Shown one piece after another: positions 24,980 through 35,110 of a stretch of DNA of 64,000 nucleotides. The notes beneath the pieces were generated by a model. It was given only the letters and a program-made list of their open reading frames with translations, ran no database searches and was not told the DNA's origin. A program made the position numbers and the translations under genes. The stretch is from Hydrogenovibrio halophilus DSM 15072. GTDB lineage: Bacteria; Pseudomonadota; Gammaproteobacteria; Thiomicrospirales; Thiomicrospiraceae. Where the stretch lies: the NCBI RefSeq assembly GCF_000384235.1, contig NZ_KB913033.1:248001-312000 (forward strand). Direction: 5' to 3'. Every line of letters begins with the position of its first letter. The first letter of the stretch is position 1.

Positions 24980-25693
24980 TCAAACCACTCCGCCTAAATA
25001 AAGGGTTTGCCCGGTAATAAAATCACTGTGCTCGCTGTTAAAGAAATCGACCACATTGATCACATCAGCCACTTTGCCATACCTCACAATGGCCTGCCGA
25101 TCCAATAACGCCTGTAATTTCTGTTCAGGAACATGCTTTATCAGATCGGTTTCAATTGGCGTAGGACCGATGGCATTAACTCGCACGCCAAACTGAGCCA
25201 GCTCTTTCGCCGAGACTCGGGTCAAACTTTCAATCGCGGCTTTGCTCGCCGCGTAGACAGCTTCACCCGCCAGGTCGAGCGCCACTGCGACCGTCGTATA
25301 ATTCACGATGGACCCGCAGCGTTGACGCATCATCAGCTTGGCCACTTCTCGACTGAGTAAAAAGGTGCCAAAAAAATTGGTATTCATCACCGACTGTGCC
25401 TGAGCGTAAGGGGTCGTCAGAAAATGGTTCATGGCAGCTATTCCGGCATTATTGAGCAGATAATCAATCCGTCCATGCCTTTTTCTGACGCTTCGCACCA
25501 TCTGAATGACCGCTTTTTCATCGGTGACATCCAGTTCATAATGCTCATAACGGTCGTGACTGATCGTGCCATGCCCTCGACTGCACCCCACAACAACACT
25601 CTCACCCTGGCTAAGATAATGCTCGGCAAGGTGTTTGCCCAATCCTTTGCGAGTACCGGTGATCAGATAAATCCTGGGAGTTATGGCGTTCAT
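24980..25693 (-). CDS. Short-chain dehydrogenase/reductase (3-oxoacyl-ACP reductase-like)
   Basis: The 237-residue SDR has TGTRKGLG (cofactor loop near residue 13), LLNNAG and YAASKAA (catalytic Tyr/Lys). The usual active-site Ser before the Tyr lies in a GSIVNYTTVAV segment, where Thr would serve. FabG-like enzymes reduce 3-ketoacyl-ACP to 3-hydroxyacyl-ACP; the ACP gene overlaps its start and the ligase gene overlaps its stop, so a 3-hydroxyacyl group made on the ACP is a reasonable idea. It could also act on the sugar itself. Confidence 0.78.
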   Translation of the reverse strand: MNAITPRIYLITGTRKGLGKHLAEHYLSQGESVVVGCSRGHGTISHDRYEHYELDVTDEKAVIQMVRSVRKRHGRIDYLLNNAGIAAMNHFLTTPYAQAQSVMNTNFFGTFLLSREVAKLMMRQRCGSIVNYTTVAVALDLAGEAVYAASKAAIESLTRVSAKELAQFGVRVNAIGPTPIETDLIKHVPEQKLQALLDRQAIVRYGKVADVINVVDFFNSEHSDFITGQTLYLGGVV

Positions 25694-25986
25694 GCTGATG
25701 TTTTGGCCTCATCCAACAGGGTCTGTGTGTACTGAGTCAGTGTCTTGACGCTGCGAAATGGCGATGTGTTTTGGCTCATGGCCCGTTCGTCTGCCAGCGT
25801 TATGGCGAGGTCCCACTCCTCACTGATTCGCGCTTCCAAATCCGTTACCAAAAACACAATGCCCATACTGTCCAGATTCCGACCAAACAACGGCGTTTCC
25901 AAATCGGCATTCACAAGCGCCTTGTTTTCTTGATCGGATCCCAGCTCTCTGACCACCTCCAACACCAAGTCTGAAACCTTATTCAT
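25690..25986 (-). CDS. Acyl carrier protein
   Basis: The 98-residue acidic protein has the phosphopantetheine motif as GRNLDSMGIVFL (Ser in LDSMG) and a four-helix ACP outline, somewhat longer than FabA/AcpP types (about 78 residues). Specialised ACPs of this kind occur in flagellin glycosylation islands of Pseudomonas, where they carry acyl groups for amino sugars. It overlaps pseH upstream and the SDR downstream by 4 bases each. Confidence 0.85.
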   Translation of the reverse strand: MNKVSDLVLEVVRELGSDQENKALVNADLETPLFGRNLDSMGIVFLVTDLEARISEEWDLAITLADERAMSQNTSPFRSVKTLTQYTQTLLDEAKTSA

Positions 25987-26516
25987 CCATGACTTCCTTT
26001 GTTCTTTTCTATCACATTGCTTAGTACAAGCCTCACAACACCGTTTGTATCAGTTGGAGCAGGTCTGAAACCAAAACGTTGGTGCAATGCAATCACATTT
26101 TTATTCTCTTCCAGCACTTCAGCAATCAAAGCGGTGAACTGCCGTTGGTCAAACCCATAATAAATCAACGCATTTTCCAGTATGAACGCCGCCATCGGGT
26201 GCGTGCTTTCCAGGTTGGAAAACATCCCCACATAAGCGCTTTGTGCTTGCTCATCGGCATCAGTAACGTTGATTGCACCCAGTATCTTATCCTGGTACAA
26301 CACCAGAAAATGCTCGGTGTCCGTCCGCTTTGACAGACGGTTGATAAAATGAAAATGCTCGGATTCGGTGATCGGATCGTGATCAAACATTTTTTTTCTG
26401 ACGTCAGGGTGGTTGCGCATTTTCAAAACCGCCAACAACGCCTCATGACTCAGGTGTGTGTAGTTTTTCAGCACAACCTGCCCAAACTTTGGCATGTCAA
26501 TCGTGACGGTTTTCAT
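25983..26516 (-). CDS. pseH: Pseudaminic pathway N-acetyltransferase (GNAT)
   Basis: PseH acetylates the 4-amino group of the PseC product with acetyl-CoA. The 177-residue GNAT-fold protein has MRNHPDVRKKMF (the PseH/RimJ-like N-terminal motif), FLVLYQDKILGAINVTDAD and ALIAEVLEENKNVIALHQRFGF. It starts 3 bases after pseG. The overlap of its stop with the ACP start raises the possibility that its donor is an acyl-ACP rather than acetyl-CoA. Confidence 0.87.
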   Translation of the reverse strand: MKTVTIDMPKFGQVVLKNYTHLSHEALLAVLKMRNHPDVRKKMFDHDPITESEHFHFINRLSKRTDTEHFLVLYQDKILGAINVTDADEQAQSAYVGMFSNLESTHPMAAFILENALIYYGFDQRQFTALIAEVLEENKNVIALHQRFGFRPAPTDTNGVVRLVLSNVIEKNKGSHG

Positions 26517-26519
26517 GGT

Positions 26520-27635
26520 TCACATTTCCTGTAATACTCTTTGCACTCCCCGCCCATCACAAATGCCTGAAGCATGCTGACTTACCGATGGCATCCAACC
26601 GGACGCCCGGATTACCAGGCCTGACAGTTGCGACAGCGAATCAATGGACTTGGCTGCTTTCGCTTGAGCCAGATGTTTTGCAACCTCTTTCTGGTTATCG
26701 GCAATCACCAGCTGAACTGTAGGCAAGCCCAGACAACAGCGCTCCCATGACGTTGCCCCCGCTGCGCCAATGGCCATATCCACCTGACTCATCAGCCGGG
26801 CCATATCCTGCACATTGGTCCTGACTTGCACCGACAGTGGCAAGGTTTCTGCCAGAGTACGCACCTCATCAAGATGGGGTGCCTTGCTGCCCATTACTAC
26901 GATAACCTTCAACGTCAAAGGAACATCGGACAAACACCTCAAAACCTGAACGGTGACGTTATTTCGATCCACCCCGCCAAGGGTGACCAGAATCGTTCTG
27001 ACCTGGCGAACCTGTTGTCGTCTGGCCAGGCTCAAAGGCCGCCACTGTGCAAACTCCGGCCTTAACAGTGCATAGTCTGTGCCAAGAAGCATGCGACAGG
27101 TTTCAGGCACCAACCGTGAATACTTTGCGGGCCTTGCACCATAATTCTGATCCAGCAACAGATCACACTGGTGTTTCCGATCGCCCAGATCGTCAATCAC
27201 CATCAGCTTCCTGCTGGTCGATTGCAATGCTCTTTCCCATCGCAGATCCAACGCATAATGATCCACCACCAGCCAGTCCGGGCGCAACCTTTGCAGGATT
27301 GACCGACACTGCGTCACTTCACGAGACAGAGTCGTCTCCAACCATGACGCATGATAAAGCATGGACAGGCCTGTGTCAGTATCTGTACCTGCTTCTGAAG
27401 ACAACGGAATCCAGTCGGGGTCTGCGGGCAGCTCTGTCACCTCAAAACCTTTGGCCTGAATCAAATCAATCAGATGTCCCACGTGCGCACGGCAAATAAA
27501 ATGAACACTTGCCCCGGTCGCTTCAAGCGCCTCGGCCAGAGTCAAACAACGCATCACATGCCCGGTCCCGATCTCGATGGACGCATCCACACGAAACACT
27601 ACCAGTGGCCTTGAATGACAGAACGTATGCAGCAT
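26520..27635 (-). CDS. pseG: UDP-2,4-diacetamido-2,4,6-trideoxy-altrose hydrolase
   Basis: PseG removes UDP to free the sugar for PseI. The 371 residues have the characteristic N-terminus FRVDASIEIGTGHVMRCLTLA (general-base His in GTGHV), VVDHYALD, VIDDLGDRKH, ILVTLGGVDRNN and GAAGATSWERCCLGLP, a GT-B fold. It lies between the sialidase-like gene and pseH with 3-6 base gaps. The C-terminus is slightly longer than usual but intact. Confidence 0.9.
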   Translation of the reverse strand: MLHTFCHSRPLVVFRVDASIEIGTGHVMRCLTLAEALEATGASVHFICRAHVGHLIDLIQAKGFEVTELPADPDWIPLSSEAGTDTDTGLSMLYHASWLETTLSREVTQCRSILQRLRPDWLVVDHYALDLRWERALQSTSRKLMVIDDLGDRKHQCDLLLDQNYGARPAKYSRLVPETCRMLLGTDYALLRPEFAQWRPLSLARRQQVRQVRTILVTLGGVDRNNVTVQVLRCLSDVPLTLKVIVVMGSKAPHLDEVRTLAETLPLSVQVRTNVQDMARLMSQVDMAIGAAGATSWERCCLGLPTVQLVIADNQKEVAKHLAQAKAAKSIDSLSQLSGLVIRASGWMPSVSQHASGICDGRGVQRVLQEM

Positions 27636-27641
27636 TAGAAG

Positions 27642-28619
27642 TCAGGAAGAATATTCAAGTGGCACTCGTGCAAGATAAATCTGACTGTTGGCCAAACCCG
27701 CATCGTCTTGAGGCGTCGAATAATAACTGATCCACAATACCCGATCGTATTCAACCATACCGGCGTAGCTGCAGTCACCCTCGGCAGGCAGGCTACCCAA
27801 AGGGATCAACGCAGCACGATCCGGATCCACCTCCGCCACTTCCAGCCGCACCAACTCATGTTCGTAATCGATCACCCGATAGACCGCAATCAGAGTTCCA
27901 TCACTCAAGGTAATCAGTTTGGGTCCACCAATCGCCTGGTGTAGTGTTTGCCAATACCAATCATCAAACGGTGGCTTTGCTGTGCCCAGCATGGCTGAAC
28001 AGCCGCCTTTCTGATCACAACGCAACAGACAGACCAACAGATTGTGCCGGGAAGCCAGCGTGGCTTCATTAAAATAAAGGCGTTGCGCAGGAAAAAAAGG
28101 CGTGACCCAGTCCTGCCAGTGCAAACCATCCGCTGAACGGGCCAGTACACCCTGGTTCGCCTGTCCGGTATAAGCCACCGTGTAAACAAAATCGCCATGA
28201 CGATGCGGCATCCAGCGCCAGCGACATGCGGCGGACCTGTCGACCACAGGCGCCAGCCAGATCTGCTGACTGGAGTCAAAGCGCCACCCAGCCGAAAAAA
28301 AGCTGCAACGGGGCTGCACGCGGACTGCCAGGCGAATGCCGGCATTGAGTACCAATTGCCCCTGTGCATTCACCACAAAATGCGGGTCACGCAAATCTCC
28401 ACCAACCCAGGACAAAGTCCAGCGCACAGACCAATTACTGCCATCGACCGAAGACATGATTCGAATCCGGCCATCATAGCTCATGTGGGTCCGCCCTTCG
28501 CGAAAAGCGCAAAACCAGATTCCGTCAAACCGGATCAAATCGGTAAACGCACAATGCCCATCACTGGCGTAAAGCCGAAAATAATCCAATGAGGCCAATA
28601 CAGGTATTAACTTAGCCAC
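27642..28619 (-). CDS. Sialidase-superfamily beta-propeller protein in the pse operon
   Basis: The 325-residue protein has two Asp-box motifs (SVDGSNW at 57-63 and SADGLHW at 162-168) and FTDLIRFDGIWFCAFREG (25-42), typical of the six-bladed sialidase fold. No signal peptide is present, so it acts in the cytoplasm. It starts with GTG and is inserted between pseF and pseG without gaps. Family members hydrolyse or bind nonulosonic acids; the location suggests a pseudaminic acid-specific enzyme, for instance trimming, quality control, or a non-hydrolytic transfer step. Catalytic Asp/Tyr/Arg-triad residues cannot be assigned with certainty. A pure structural role is the alternative. Confidence 0.66.
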   Translation of the reverse strand: MAKLIPVLASLDYFRLYASDGHCAFTDLIRFDGIWFCAFREGRTHMSYDGRIRIMSSVDGSNWSVRWTLSWVGGDLRDPHFVVNAQGQLVLNAGIRLAVRVQPRCSFFSAGWRFDSSQQIWLAPVVDRSAACRWRWMPHRHGDFVYTVAYTGQANQGVLARSADGLHWQDWVTPFFPAQRLYFNEATLASRHNLLVCLLRCDQKGGCSAMLGTAKPPFDDWYWQTLHQAIGGPKLITLSDGTLIAVYRVIDYEHELVRLEVAEVDPDRAALIPLGSLPAEGDCSYAGMVEYDRVLWISYYSTPQDDAGLANSQIYLARVPLEYSS

Positions 28620-29316
28620 CTTGGTTCAGCTCCACGCCGTGAACGCGGTAAAACGCTTCGGCCAGCGCCCAATCTTCCGGGGTGTCGACATCGTGTGCCA
28701 GATGATGTGGCAGGACAAATGGCCAGGTAGCATCAGAATGAATCGGGATTTTTTCTGCCAACGCAACAGGGTCGCAAAAATAAAACATTCCGGCATCATA
28801 AAAAGTGTTGGGTAAATCCTGGGTGCGCAAACCGCGAAATTCCGGCCAGACACTACCGACACGCCCATCCGGCAAAGCCTTCAAAGCCCGATAAGGAGAG
28901 GAAGGAAACTCAGCCACACTCATGCAATAAGACGCCTGCGAAAATAACCAGGCCTGGTAAGCCTCTTTCAATAAAGGTGCCGTAACAAAAGGCGTAACCG
29001 GATACAAACAACACAGCTGATCAATGGCCACACCCTCCTGTTCAAACCGGTTGATGACATGCAAAAGCACGGCTCGGGTACCGGTGTGATCATCAGCCAA
29101 CTCTGCTGGACGCTTGAAAGGCACGCTGGCCCCCATGGCCACGGCCACCCTGGCAATTTCATCGTCCTCGGTTGACACCACCACCCTATCAAACACCCCC
29201 GAAGCCAACGCAGCCTGAACGGGATACCCAAGCACAGGCTGACCTGCAAACGATTTGATATTTTTGCGGTGAATGCGTTTACTCCCGCCTCTTGCTGGAA
29301 TCACACAAATCTTCAC
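28612..29316 (-). CDS. pseF: Pseudaminic acid cytidylyltransferase
   Basis: Makes CMP-pseudaminic acid. The 234 residues start VKICVIPARGGSKRIHRKNI, the CTP-binding motif in its PseF form, then LGYPVQAAL, VVVSTEDDEIA, LYPVTPFV and HDVDTPEDWALAE. GTG at 29316, with GGAGGAGG upstream inside the end of pseC, gives the expected start; a TTG 7 codons earlier is unlikely. It overlaps the sialidase-like gene by 8 bases. Confidence 0.9.
   Translation of the reverse strand: MKICVIPARGGSKRIHRKNIKSFAGQPVLGYPVQAALASGVFDRVVVSTEDDEIARVAVAMGASVPFKRPAELADDHTGTRAVLLHVINRFEQEGVAIDQLCCLYPVTPFVTAPLLKEAYQAWLFSQASYCMSVAEFPSSPYRALKALPDGRVGSVWPEFRGLRTQDLPNTFYDAGMFYFCDPVALAEKIPIHSDATWPFVLPHHLAHDVDTPEDWALAEAFYRVHGVELNQGG
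28947..28958. repeat. ACCAGGCCTGGT palindrome inside pseF
   Basis: Coding strand CAG GCC TGG (Gln-Ala-Trp). Confidence 0.85.
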
Positions 29317-30464
29317 GCCAATGCCTCCTCCAGACAATCAACCACCCACTGTTGCTGGGAAAACGTCAGTTTGGGGTGCAAAGGCAAAGTCAAAGTGCGC
29401 CGATACCAGTCCTCTGCCTGAGGGAAATCTCCCCAGTCAAATCCGAACTGACGGTAAAAAGGTTGGGTATGCACTGGAATGTAATGCACATTGACGCCAA
29501 CGCCTTTGCCTCTCAGACGGGAAAATACCGACGTCCGCAGCCCCGGGTCATCGAACAGTAACGTAAACAAATGCCAGGCTGAGCGCCCTTGCCCATGTTC
29601 GACGATGGACTGCACTGGCAAACATGACAGTTTTTTTTGATAGTGTGTAACGCGCTGACGGCGGAATTGTACAAAATCTTCGAGCTTGCTGAGCTGACTC
29701 AGACCCAGCGCCGCCTGCAATTCCGTCATGCGATAATTCAGTCCCAGCATCACCTGCTGGTATCCCCAAGGGGTTTCGTCAACAGGTTCCGTCATTTGTG
29801 AACGATCACGGGTCACGCCATGACTGCGCAGCAACCGCATGGTTTCAACCAGGCCTGGTTGATTACTGGTGGCGACGCCTCCTTCACCGGTGGTCAGTAT
29901 CTTGACCGGATGAAAACTGAACACCGTCACATCCGAAAACTGACAGGCACCCACTGGTCTGCCAAGATAACTGGCACCAATCGCATGTGAAGCGTCTTCG
30001 ATGATGTAAAAACCGTATTGCTGGCCCAACTGATGCAGTCGCTGCATATCACAGGATTGACCGGCAAAATGCACTGGCATCACAATTTTAGGCATGCGGC
30101 TGTCTTTATTGGCTTGCACCAGCTTCTGCTCCAAAGCATCCATAGACATCAAACCGGTATCAAGGTCAATGTCAACAAAATCCACCTTGGCACCGCAAAG
30201 CTTCCCTACATTCGCAGAGGCGACGAACGTATTGGGTGACGTCCAGAGCCAGTCGCCCTCACCCAACCCAAGCGCCAGACAGCTCAGATGTAATGCCGAA
30301 GTGGCACTGTTGACCGCCACTGCAAATCTGGCCTCAACCCGTTCAGCCAGGGCCGATTCAAAACGGGGCAAAACAGGACCCTGAGTCAGAAAATCAGATT
30401 GCAAAGCCGCCACCACGGCATCAATGTCATTTTGATCAATGGACTGAGTTCCATATGGAATCAT
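29313..30464 (-). CDS. pseC: UDP-4-amino-4,6-dideoxy-N-acetyl-altrosamine transaminase
   Basis: PLP-dependent amination of the PseB product at C4. The 383 residues have MIPYGTQSIDQNDIDAVV (PseC start), VNSATSALHLSCLALGLG, IIEDASHAIGASY (PLP Asp157) and FSFHPVKILTTGEGG with the Schiff-base Lys188; HPVK rather than NGNK separates PseC from LegC. It lies 13 bases after pseB. Confidence 0.92.
   Translation of the reverse strand: MIPYGTQSIDQNDIDAVVAALQSDFLTQGPVLPRFESALAERVEARFAVAVNSATSALHLSCLALGLGEGDWLWTSPNTFVASANVGKLCGAKVDFVDIDLDTGLMSMDALEQKLVQANKDSRMPKIVMPVHFAGQSCDMQRLHQLGQQYGFYIIEDASHAIGASYLGRPVGACQFSDVTVFSFHPVKILTTGEGGVATSNQPGLVETMRLLRSHGVTRDRSQMTEPVDETPWGYQQVMLGLNYRMTELQAALGLSQLSKLEDFVQFRRQRVTHYQKKLSCLPVQSIVEHGQGRSAWHLFTLLFDDPGLRTSVFSRLRGKGVGVNVHYIPVHTQPFYRQFGFDWGDFPQAEDWYRRTLTLPLHPKLTFSQQQWVVDCLEEALA
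29848..29859. repeat. ACCAGGCCTGGT palindrome inside pseC
   Basis: Coding strand CCA GGC CTG (Pro-Gly-Leu). Confidence 0.85.
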
Positions 30465-30477
30465 AGATACCCCAATG

Positions 30478-31602
<1,125 letters not shown>

Positions 31603-31663
31603 TTATTGTAAGGGGAAACCTGCCTGGTTACCACTCAAAGAACCTGTTCAAAAGGCATTCACT

Positions 31664-32524
31664 TCAGTGACTGGCGACGACCAGCCCGGTCGAGCCAAAC
31701 TTTCGAACCATCGACTCTGCCGCTCGCAAAGCCGTATCAGGCAGGGCCAAATGCTCAAGAGCCACACTTCGGTATGCTTTAAGCTGAGAATGCACAAACT
31801 CTTCGTCCTGGGTATCCAGCACAATATAGGTGGCTACCATGATCAAAGCAGCCAAATGACAAACCTTGGGATGATGACTGGCAACACAGGCAAAGTTCTG
31901 ATCATGATGCAGCAAAATGGCCTTTGCCACATTGTCATTCACGTGCCATTTTTTGGCCAGAACCAGTCCCATGTGTGTATGAGAAGTTCCAAGCAGCTCA
32001 AGCTCCCGGTCATGAGCATCAAAAGGTTGGGTGGTTTGAGGTTCGTAAAGGGCTCGGTACCCTTCTTTGTCACGGCGATACAGATACACCACGCCGACAT
32101 GATGAAACAACCCTGCCATGTAGGCTTCAGTCCGGCTGACGTCCTGAACCCAGTAGCTGAGTTCGGCTGCTGCCAACCCGACTTTGACGGAAAAAGACAG
32201 TAGCTCCCGCTCGTAATAATCATCGGCCAAATGTTTTTTGATGGCCGTACAGGCATACAGATTGCGAATCTCCTCCATACCCATCAAGTGAGTGGCGGTA
32301 CGCGCATCCCTGATCGGTTCCTTGCAGACAACCACCTTATTGGCAACGTTAATAAAATCAGCCAGCATTTCCGGATTCTTTTCAATAATATGAGCGACCG
32401 TGACAATATTGGAAAATTTTTTTTCAATCTCCTCGTTCAGCATCACAAGCTCAACCGGCATATCAGGTACAGACATGGATTTAATAATCGCCTGAGCGGT
32501 GCGAATATGTTCGTGCAATGCCAT
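31664..32524 (-). CDS. HDOD-domain signalling protein
   Basis: HDOD domains are catalytically inactive relatives of HD hydrolases used in signalling and motility control. The product (286 residues from ATG 32524) has the HDOD outline: VPDMPVELVMLNEEI, IVTVAHIIEKNPEM, AYMAGLFHHVGVVYLY (LFHHVG in the HDxG position, lacking HD metal residues) and HTHMGLVLAKKW. Starts at 32575 (ATG after AAAGG) or 32581 (GTG) are possible. No other domain is attached. It lies between the lytic transglycosylase and pseB, so could tie flagellar and glycan gene expression, but this is guesswork. Confidence 0.75.
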   Translation of the reverse strand: MALHEHIRTAQAIIKSMSVPDMPVELVMLNEEIEKKFSNIVTVAHIIEKNPEMLADFINVANKVVVCKEPIRDARTATHLMGMEEIRNLYACTAIKKHLADDYYERELLSFSVKVGLAAAELSYWVQDVSRTEAYMAGLFHHVGVVYLYRRDKEGYRALYEPQTTQPFDAHDRELELLGTSHTHMGLVLAKKWHVNDNVAKAILLHHDQNFACVASHHPKVCHLAALIMVATYIVLDTQDEEFVHSQLKAYRSVALEHLALPDTALRAAESMVRKFGSTGLVVASH

Positions 32525-32677
32525 ATAATTAATCACTCTTATTTCTTGGCGGCTGGGGAAAGCCGCCCTTTTCATGTACACCTTTGGTGGTTATTCTAAT
32601 AATTCTAGCGTTGAAACCCAGTTCAGACCAGACAATCCAGTTTTCCGGCAAAAAAATACTCGGGGTTTTGACCCATA

Positions 32678-33988
32678 TCAACTTTTCAGTTTGCCGTCTG
32701 TGTGCAGCAGGGACTGATAACGGTTGCGGGCTTTTAACACCTTGTCAAGATACTGACGGGTTTCACTGGAACCATGCTGATACCGCAAGGTGCGGTAAAT
32801 CTGTTCGGGAGAACGCCGGTTCATCTGTTTCAGCGCCCGGGCACGGTCGGGACCAAACAGATCCATAACAGTTTTAATGCCACCGTTGTAAGCGGCAATT
32901 ACCAGCATTTCCCGGCTTTTCGGGTTGTTGACTGGCTGTAAATACACTTCGCGCAACATCCATAAATAAGCCGTCCCCATACGAATATTGTTTTCGGAAT
33001 CAAACAATTCATTCAATGTAGGCTGACCATGCCTGGCGTCCACATACTCAAACACATCTCGCCCTGCCGCTTCTGGTTTGAGCTGCATCAGACCAATGGC
33101 ATTGGACTGACTGACTGCCAGAGGATTAAAGTGGCTCTCAGTTTCCATCACGGCATAAATCAGAGCGACATCAACGTCAAAGGTTTGCGCGTACCGTCGT
33201 ACCGTGGGTTCAAATTGCCTTGCCCGTTCAGAAAACCGGATGGATTCCAGCGGAATTTCAATGCTGATCACCCCGGTCTGCTCGTCCCGATATTGTCGGT
33301 TCTGCAATAAAAAATCGGCGTAATCATGTGCCTGAGCCGGGTAACGGACAGGCTCTCCATGATGATCCAGGATGCGCTGATAATAATAAGGCGTCTGCGC
33401 CACGTTGATTGACGAGGACGCCAGCAACGTTTCTTCTTTTGGACGGGTTGGAGACAGAAACAAACGGGCCAAAGCCTTTTTCATTACTTTTGAAGAGGTC
33501 TGGGGCGGCACAAATGACAACTCCAGCCCATGCTCGTATTCTGTCAACAGAGGCGTCAGAACGGGTGAAGGAACCGGATCCGGCCCGGGGTCTGACCGAT
33601 TGTCTGAAAATGATGAGCGGGGGGGGTCCGGACGCCTGTGCGCTTCGATCACCCCTTGATCATTCTGTTCATTGAGCACCTCATCATCTGGATGATACAC
33701 CGCATTTTTTGGCTTTGCCGCCGGCATCGACGGATGGTTTGACGTTACCGGTATCACGGTTTGTTGCGACTGAAGGGCCGAAGGGGCCGAATGCACCTTT
33801 GACGGAAGCTGTGATGAAGCCGCCGCCAATTGCCTGGCCACCTCCTCTCGTGTCGGGAAAGGTCGGGATGGCGTTTTATCAGAAAAATGCAAAGCCAACC
33901 AGCCCAGCAACGGCTGAGAAGTTTGTGTCAGCATGACGCCACTCAGCAGGAAACTGCCAGCCAAGCCAATTGCCCACAATTTCAGCAT
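32678..33988 (-). CDS. SLT-type lytic transglycosylase, membrane-anchored with proline-rich linker
   Basis: Cuts peptidoglycan glycan strands. The 436-residue protein begins with a hydrophobic signal segment (LWAIGLAGSFLLSGVML, residues 3-19), then about 200 residues of Pro/Ser-rich linker, and ends with an SLT domain (from about 270) with VMETESHFNPLAV (catalytic Glu), NAIGLMQL and AAYNGG. ATG 33988 has AAGAGG upstream. It lies 67 bases after flgL. FlgJ here lacks a muramidase domain, so this enzyme may open the wall for the rod, but that is inference. Confidence 0.84.
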   Translation of the reverse strand: MLKLWAIGLAGSFLLSGVMLTQTSQPLLGWLALHFSDKTPSRPFPTREEVARQLAAASSQLPSKVHSAPSALQSQQTVIPVTSNHPSMPAAKPKNAVYHPDDEVLNEQNDQGVIEAHRRPDPPRSSFSDNRSDPGPDPVPSPVLTPLLTEYEHGLELSFVPPQTSSKVMKKALARLFLSPTRPKEETLLASSSINVAQTPYYYQRILDHHGEPVRYPAQAHDYADFLLQNRQYRDEQTGVISIEIPLESIRFSERARQFEPTVRRYAQTFDVDVALIYAVMETESHFNPLAVSQSNAIGLMQLKPEAAGRDVFEYVDARHGQPTLNELFDSENNIRMGTAYLWMLREVYLQPVNNPKSREMLVIAAYNGGIKTVMDLFGPDRARALKQMNRRSPEQIYRTLRYQHGSSETRQYLDKVLKARNRYQSLLHTDGKLKS

Positions 33989-34055
33989 TACATTGCCTCT
34001 TACACGAATTGGTCCAACCATGTAGAGTCTTAGCAAACAACAGGCCAACCACAGA

Positions 34056-35087
34056 TTACTGGATGTAATTGAACAACGTCATGCCCTGTACTTTGGAAAA
34101 CACCTGCTGCGAGACTTGCAAAGCCGTCTGATATTGGGTCAAATCCGAAATGCCCTGCACCAGATCTTTGTCTTCAAGTTTTCCACGACGTTCCTGCAGA
34201 CTCACAGAGTAACGCTCCCCGGCCTCTCTCTGGGCATCAATCCGATTGACACGGCTCCCAACGTCCGAGACCTGTGATTTCAGCGTATCAAGACCGGCAT
34301 CCATATCATCCGCAATCGCCCCGAAATGCTTGGTTTCCCCTGAAGCCAGATCCTTTTGAAACTGCACCATGGTGTTAAGCAGGTTCGCATCGACCTCAAT
34401 CGGATTGCCATTGACGTCTTCAACGTCTTGCAAGGCGTTAGCACCAGATTTCAACACCTGAGCGCCATTGTCCGACACACGCACGCGACTGTAATCCCCC
34501 TGGTCATTGGCATTGAGCTTATGGTCACTGTCATAAGCAATTTGCACAAAGCGCCCACCAAAATTTGCCAAAGGCTTTTCTTCCGCCCCGGCATTATGAC
34601 TGCCGATATAGGCATAATAATCCGGGTTATCGGGGTCCTTTACGAACGCCTGGTCCGCTTTCACCCCACCGGCAAACATCAACTCGCCTTCACCATTGGT
34701 TGTGTTCATCAGGTTGGCCAGCTGCTCGGTTAACTGCGCCACTTCGACCGACGCATTTTTACGGTCGGCTTCGTTATAGGTTCCGTTGGAGAACTGTATC
34801 GCCAGTTCACGTGCGCGCTGGGTCAGATCAACCGCGGAACTTAGCTGCGTTTCCTGACGCTCCAGCTGGGAACGTGCATAATCACCATTTTTTTCATATT
34901 GTTCAATCGTTTTTATCGATTGATTCAGCCCGTGGATTTGCGACAGTGCGACTGGGTCGTCACTCGGTTTATTCACCCGTTTACCGGTTGTAATCTGCTC
35001 CTGCAAGTCCACAATGGCTTTTTGATTTTTGCCAATCGCAGAAAAGCTCTGGGTATTGAATTGCTCTGTCGAGACACGCATAACCAT
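34056..35087 (-). CDS. flgL: Flagellar hook-filament junction protein FlgL
   Basis: HAP3 joins hook-associated protein FlgK to the filament. The 343 residues begin MVMRVSTEQFNTQSF and have the coiled-coil N-terminal helix (LQEQITTGKRVNKPSDDPVALSQI) shared with flagellin, here shown by its KRVNKPSDDPVA core, and a C-terminal helix ending LFNYIQ. AGGAGT lies upstream of ATG 35087, 23 bases after flgK. Length is in the normal range. Confidence 0.93.
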   Translation of the reverse strand: MVMRVSTEQFNTQSFSAIGKNQKAIVDLQEQITTGKRVNKPSDDPVALSQIHGLNQSIKTIEQYEKNGDYARSQLERQETQLSSAVDLTQRARELAIQFSNGTYNEADRKNASVEVAQLTEQLANLMNTTNGEGELMFAGGVKADQAFVKDPDNPDYYAYIGSHNAGAEEKPLANFGGRFVQIAYDSDHKLNANDQGDYSRVRVSDNGAQVLKSGANALQDVEDVNGNPIEVDANLLNTMVQFQKDLASGETKHFGAIADDMDAGLDTLKSQVSDVGSRVNRIDAQREAGERYSVSLQERRGKLEDKDLVQGISDLTQYQTALQVSQQVFSKVQGMTLFNYIQ

Positions 35088-35110
35088 AATTTTTACTCCT
35101 GTCTCAGCGC

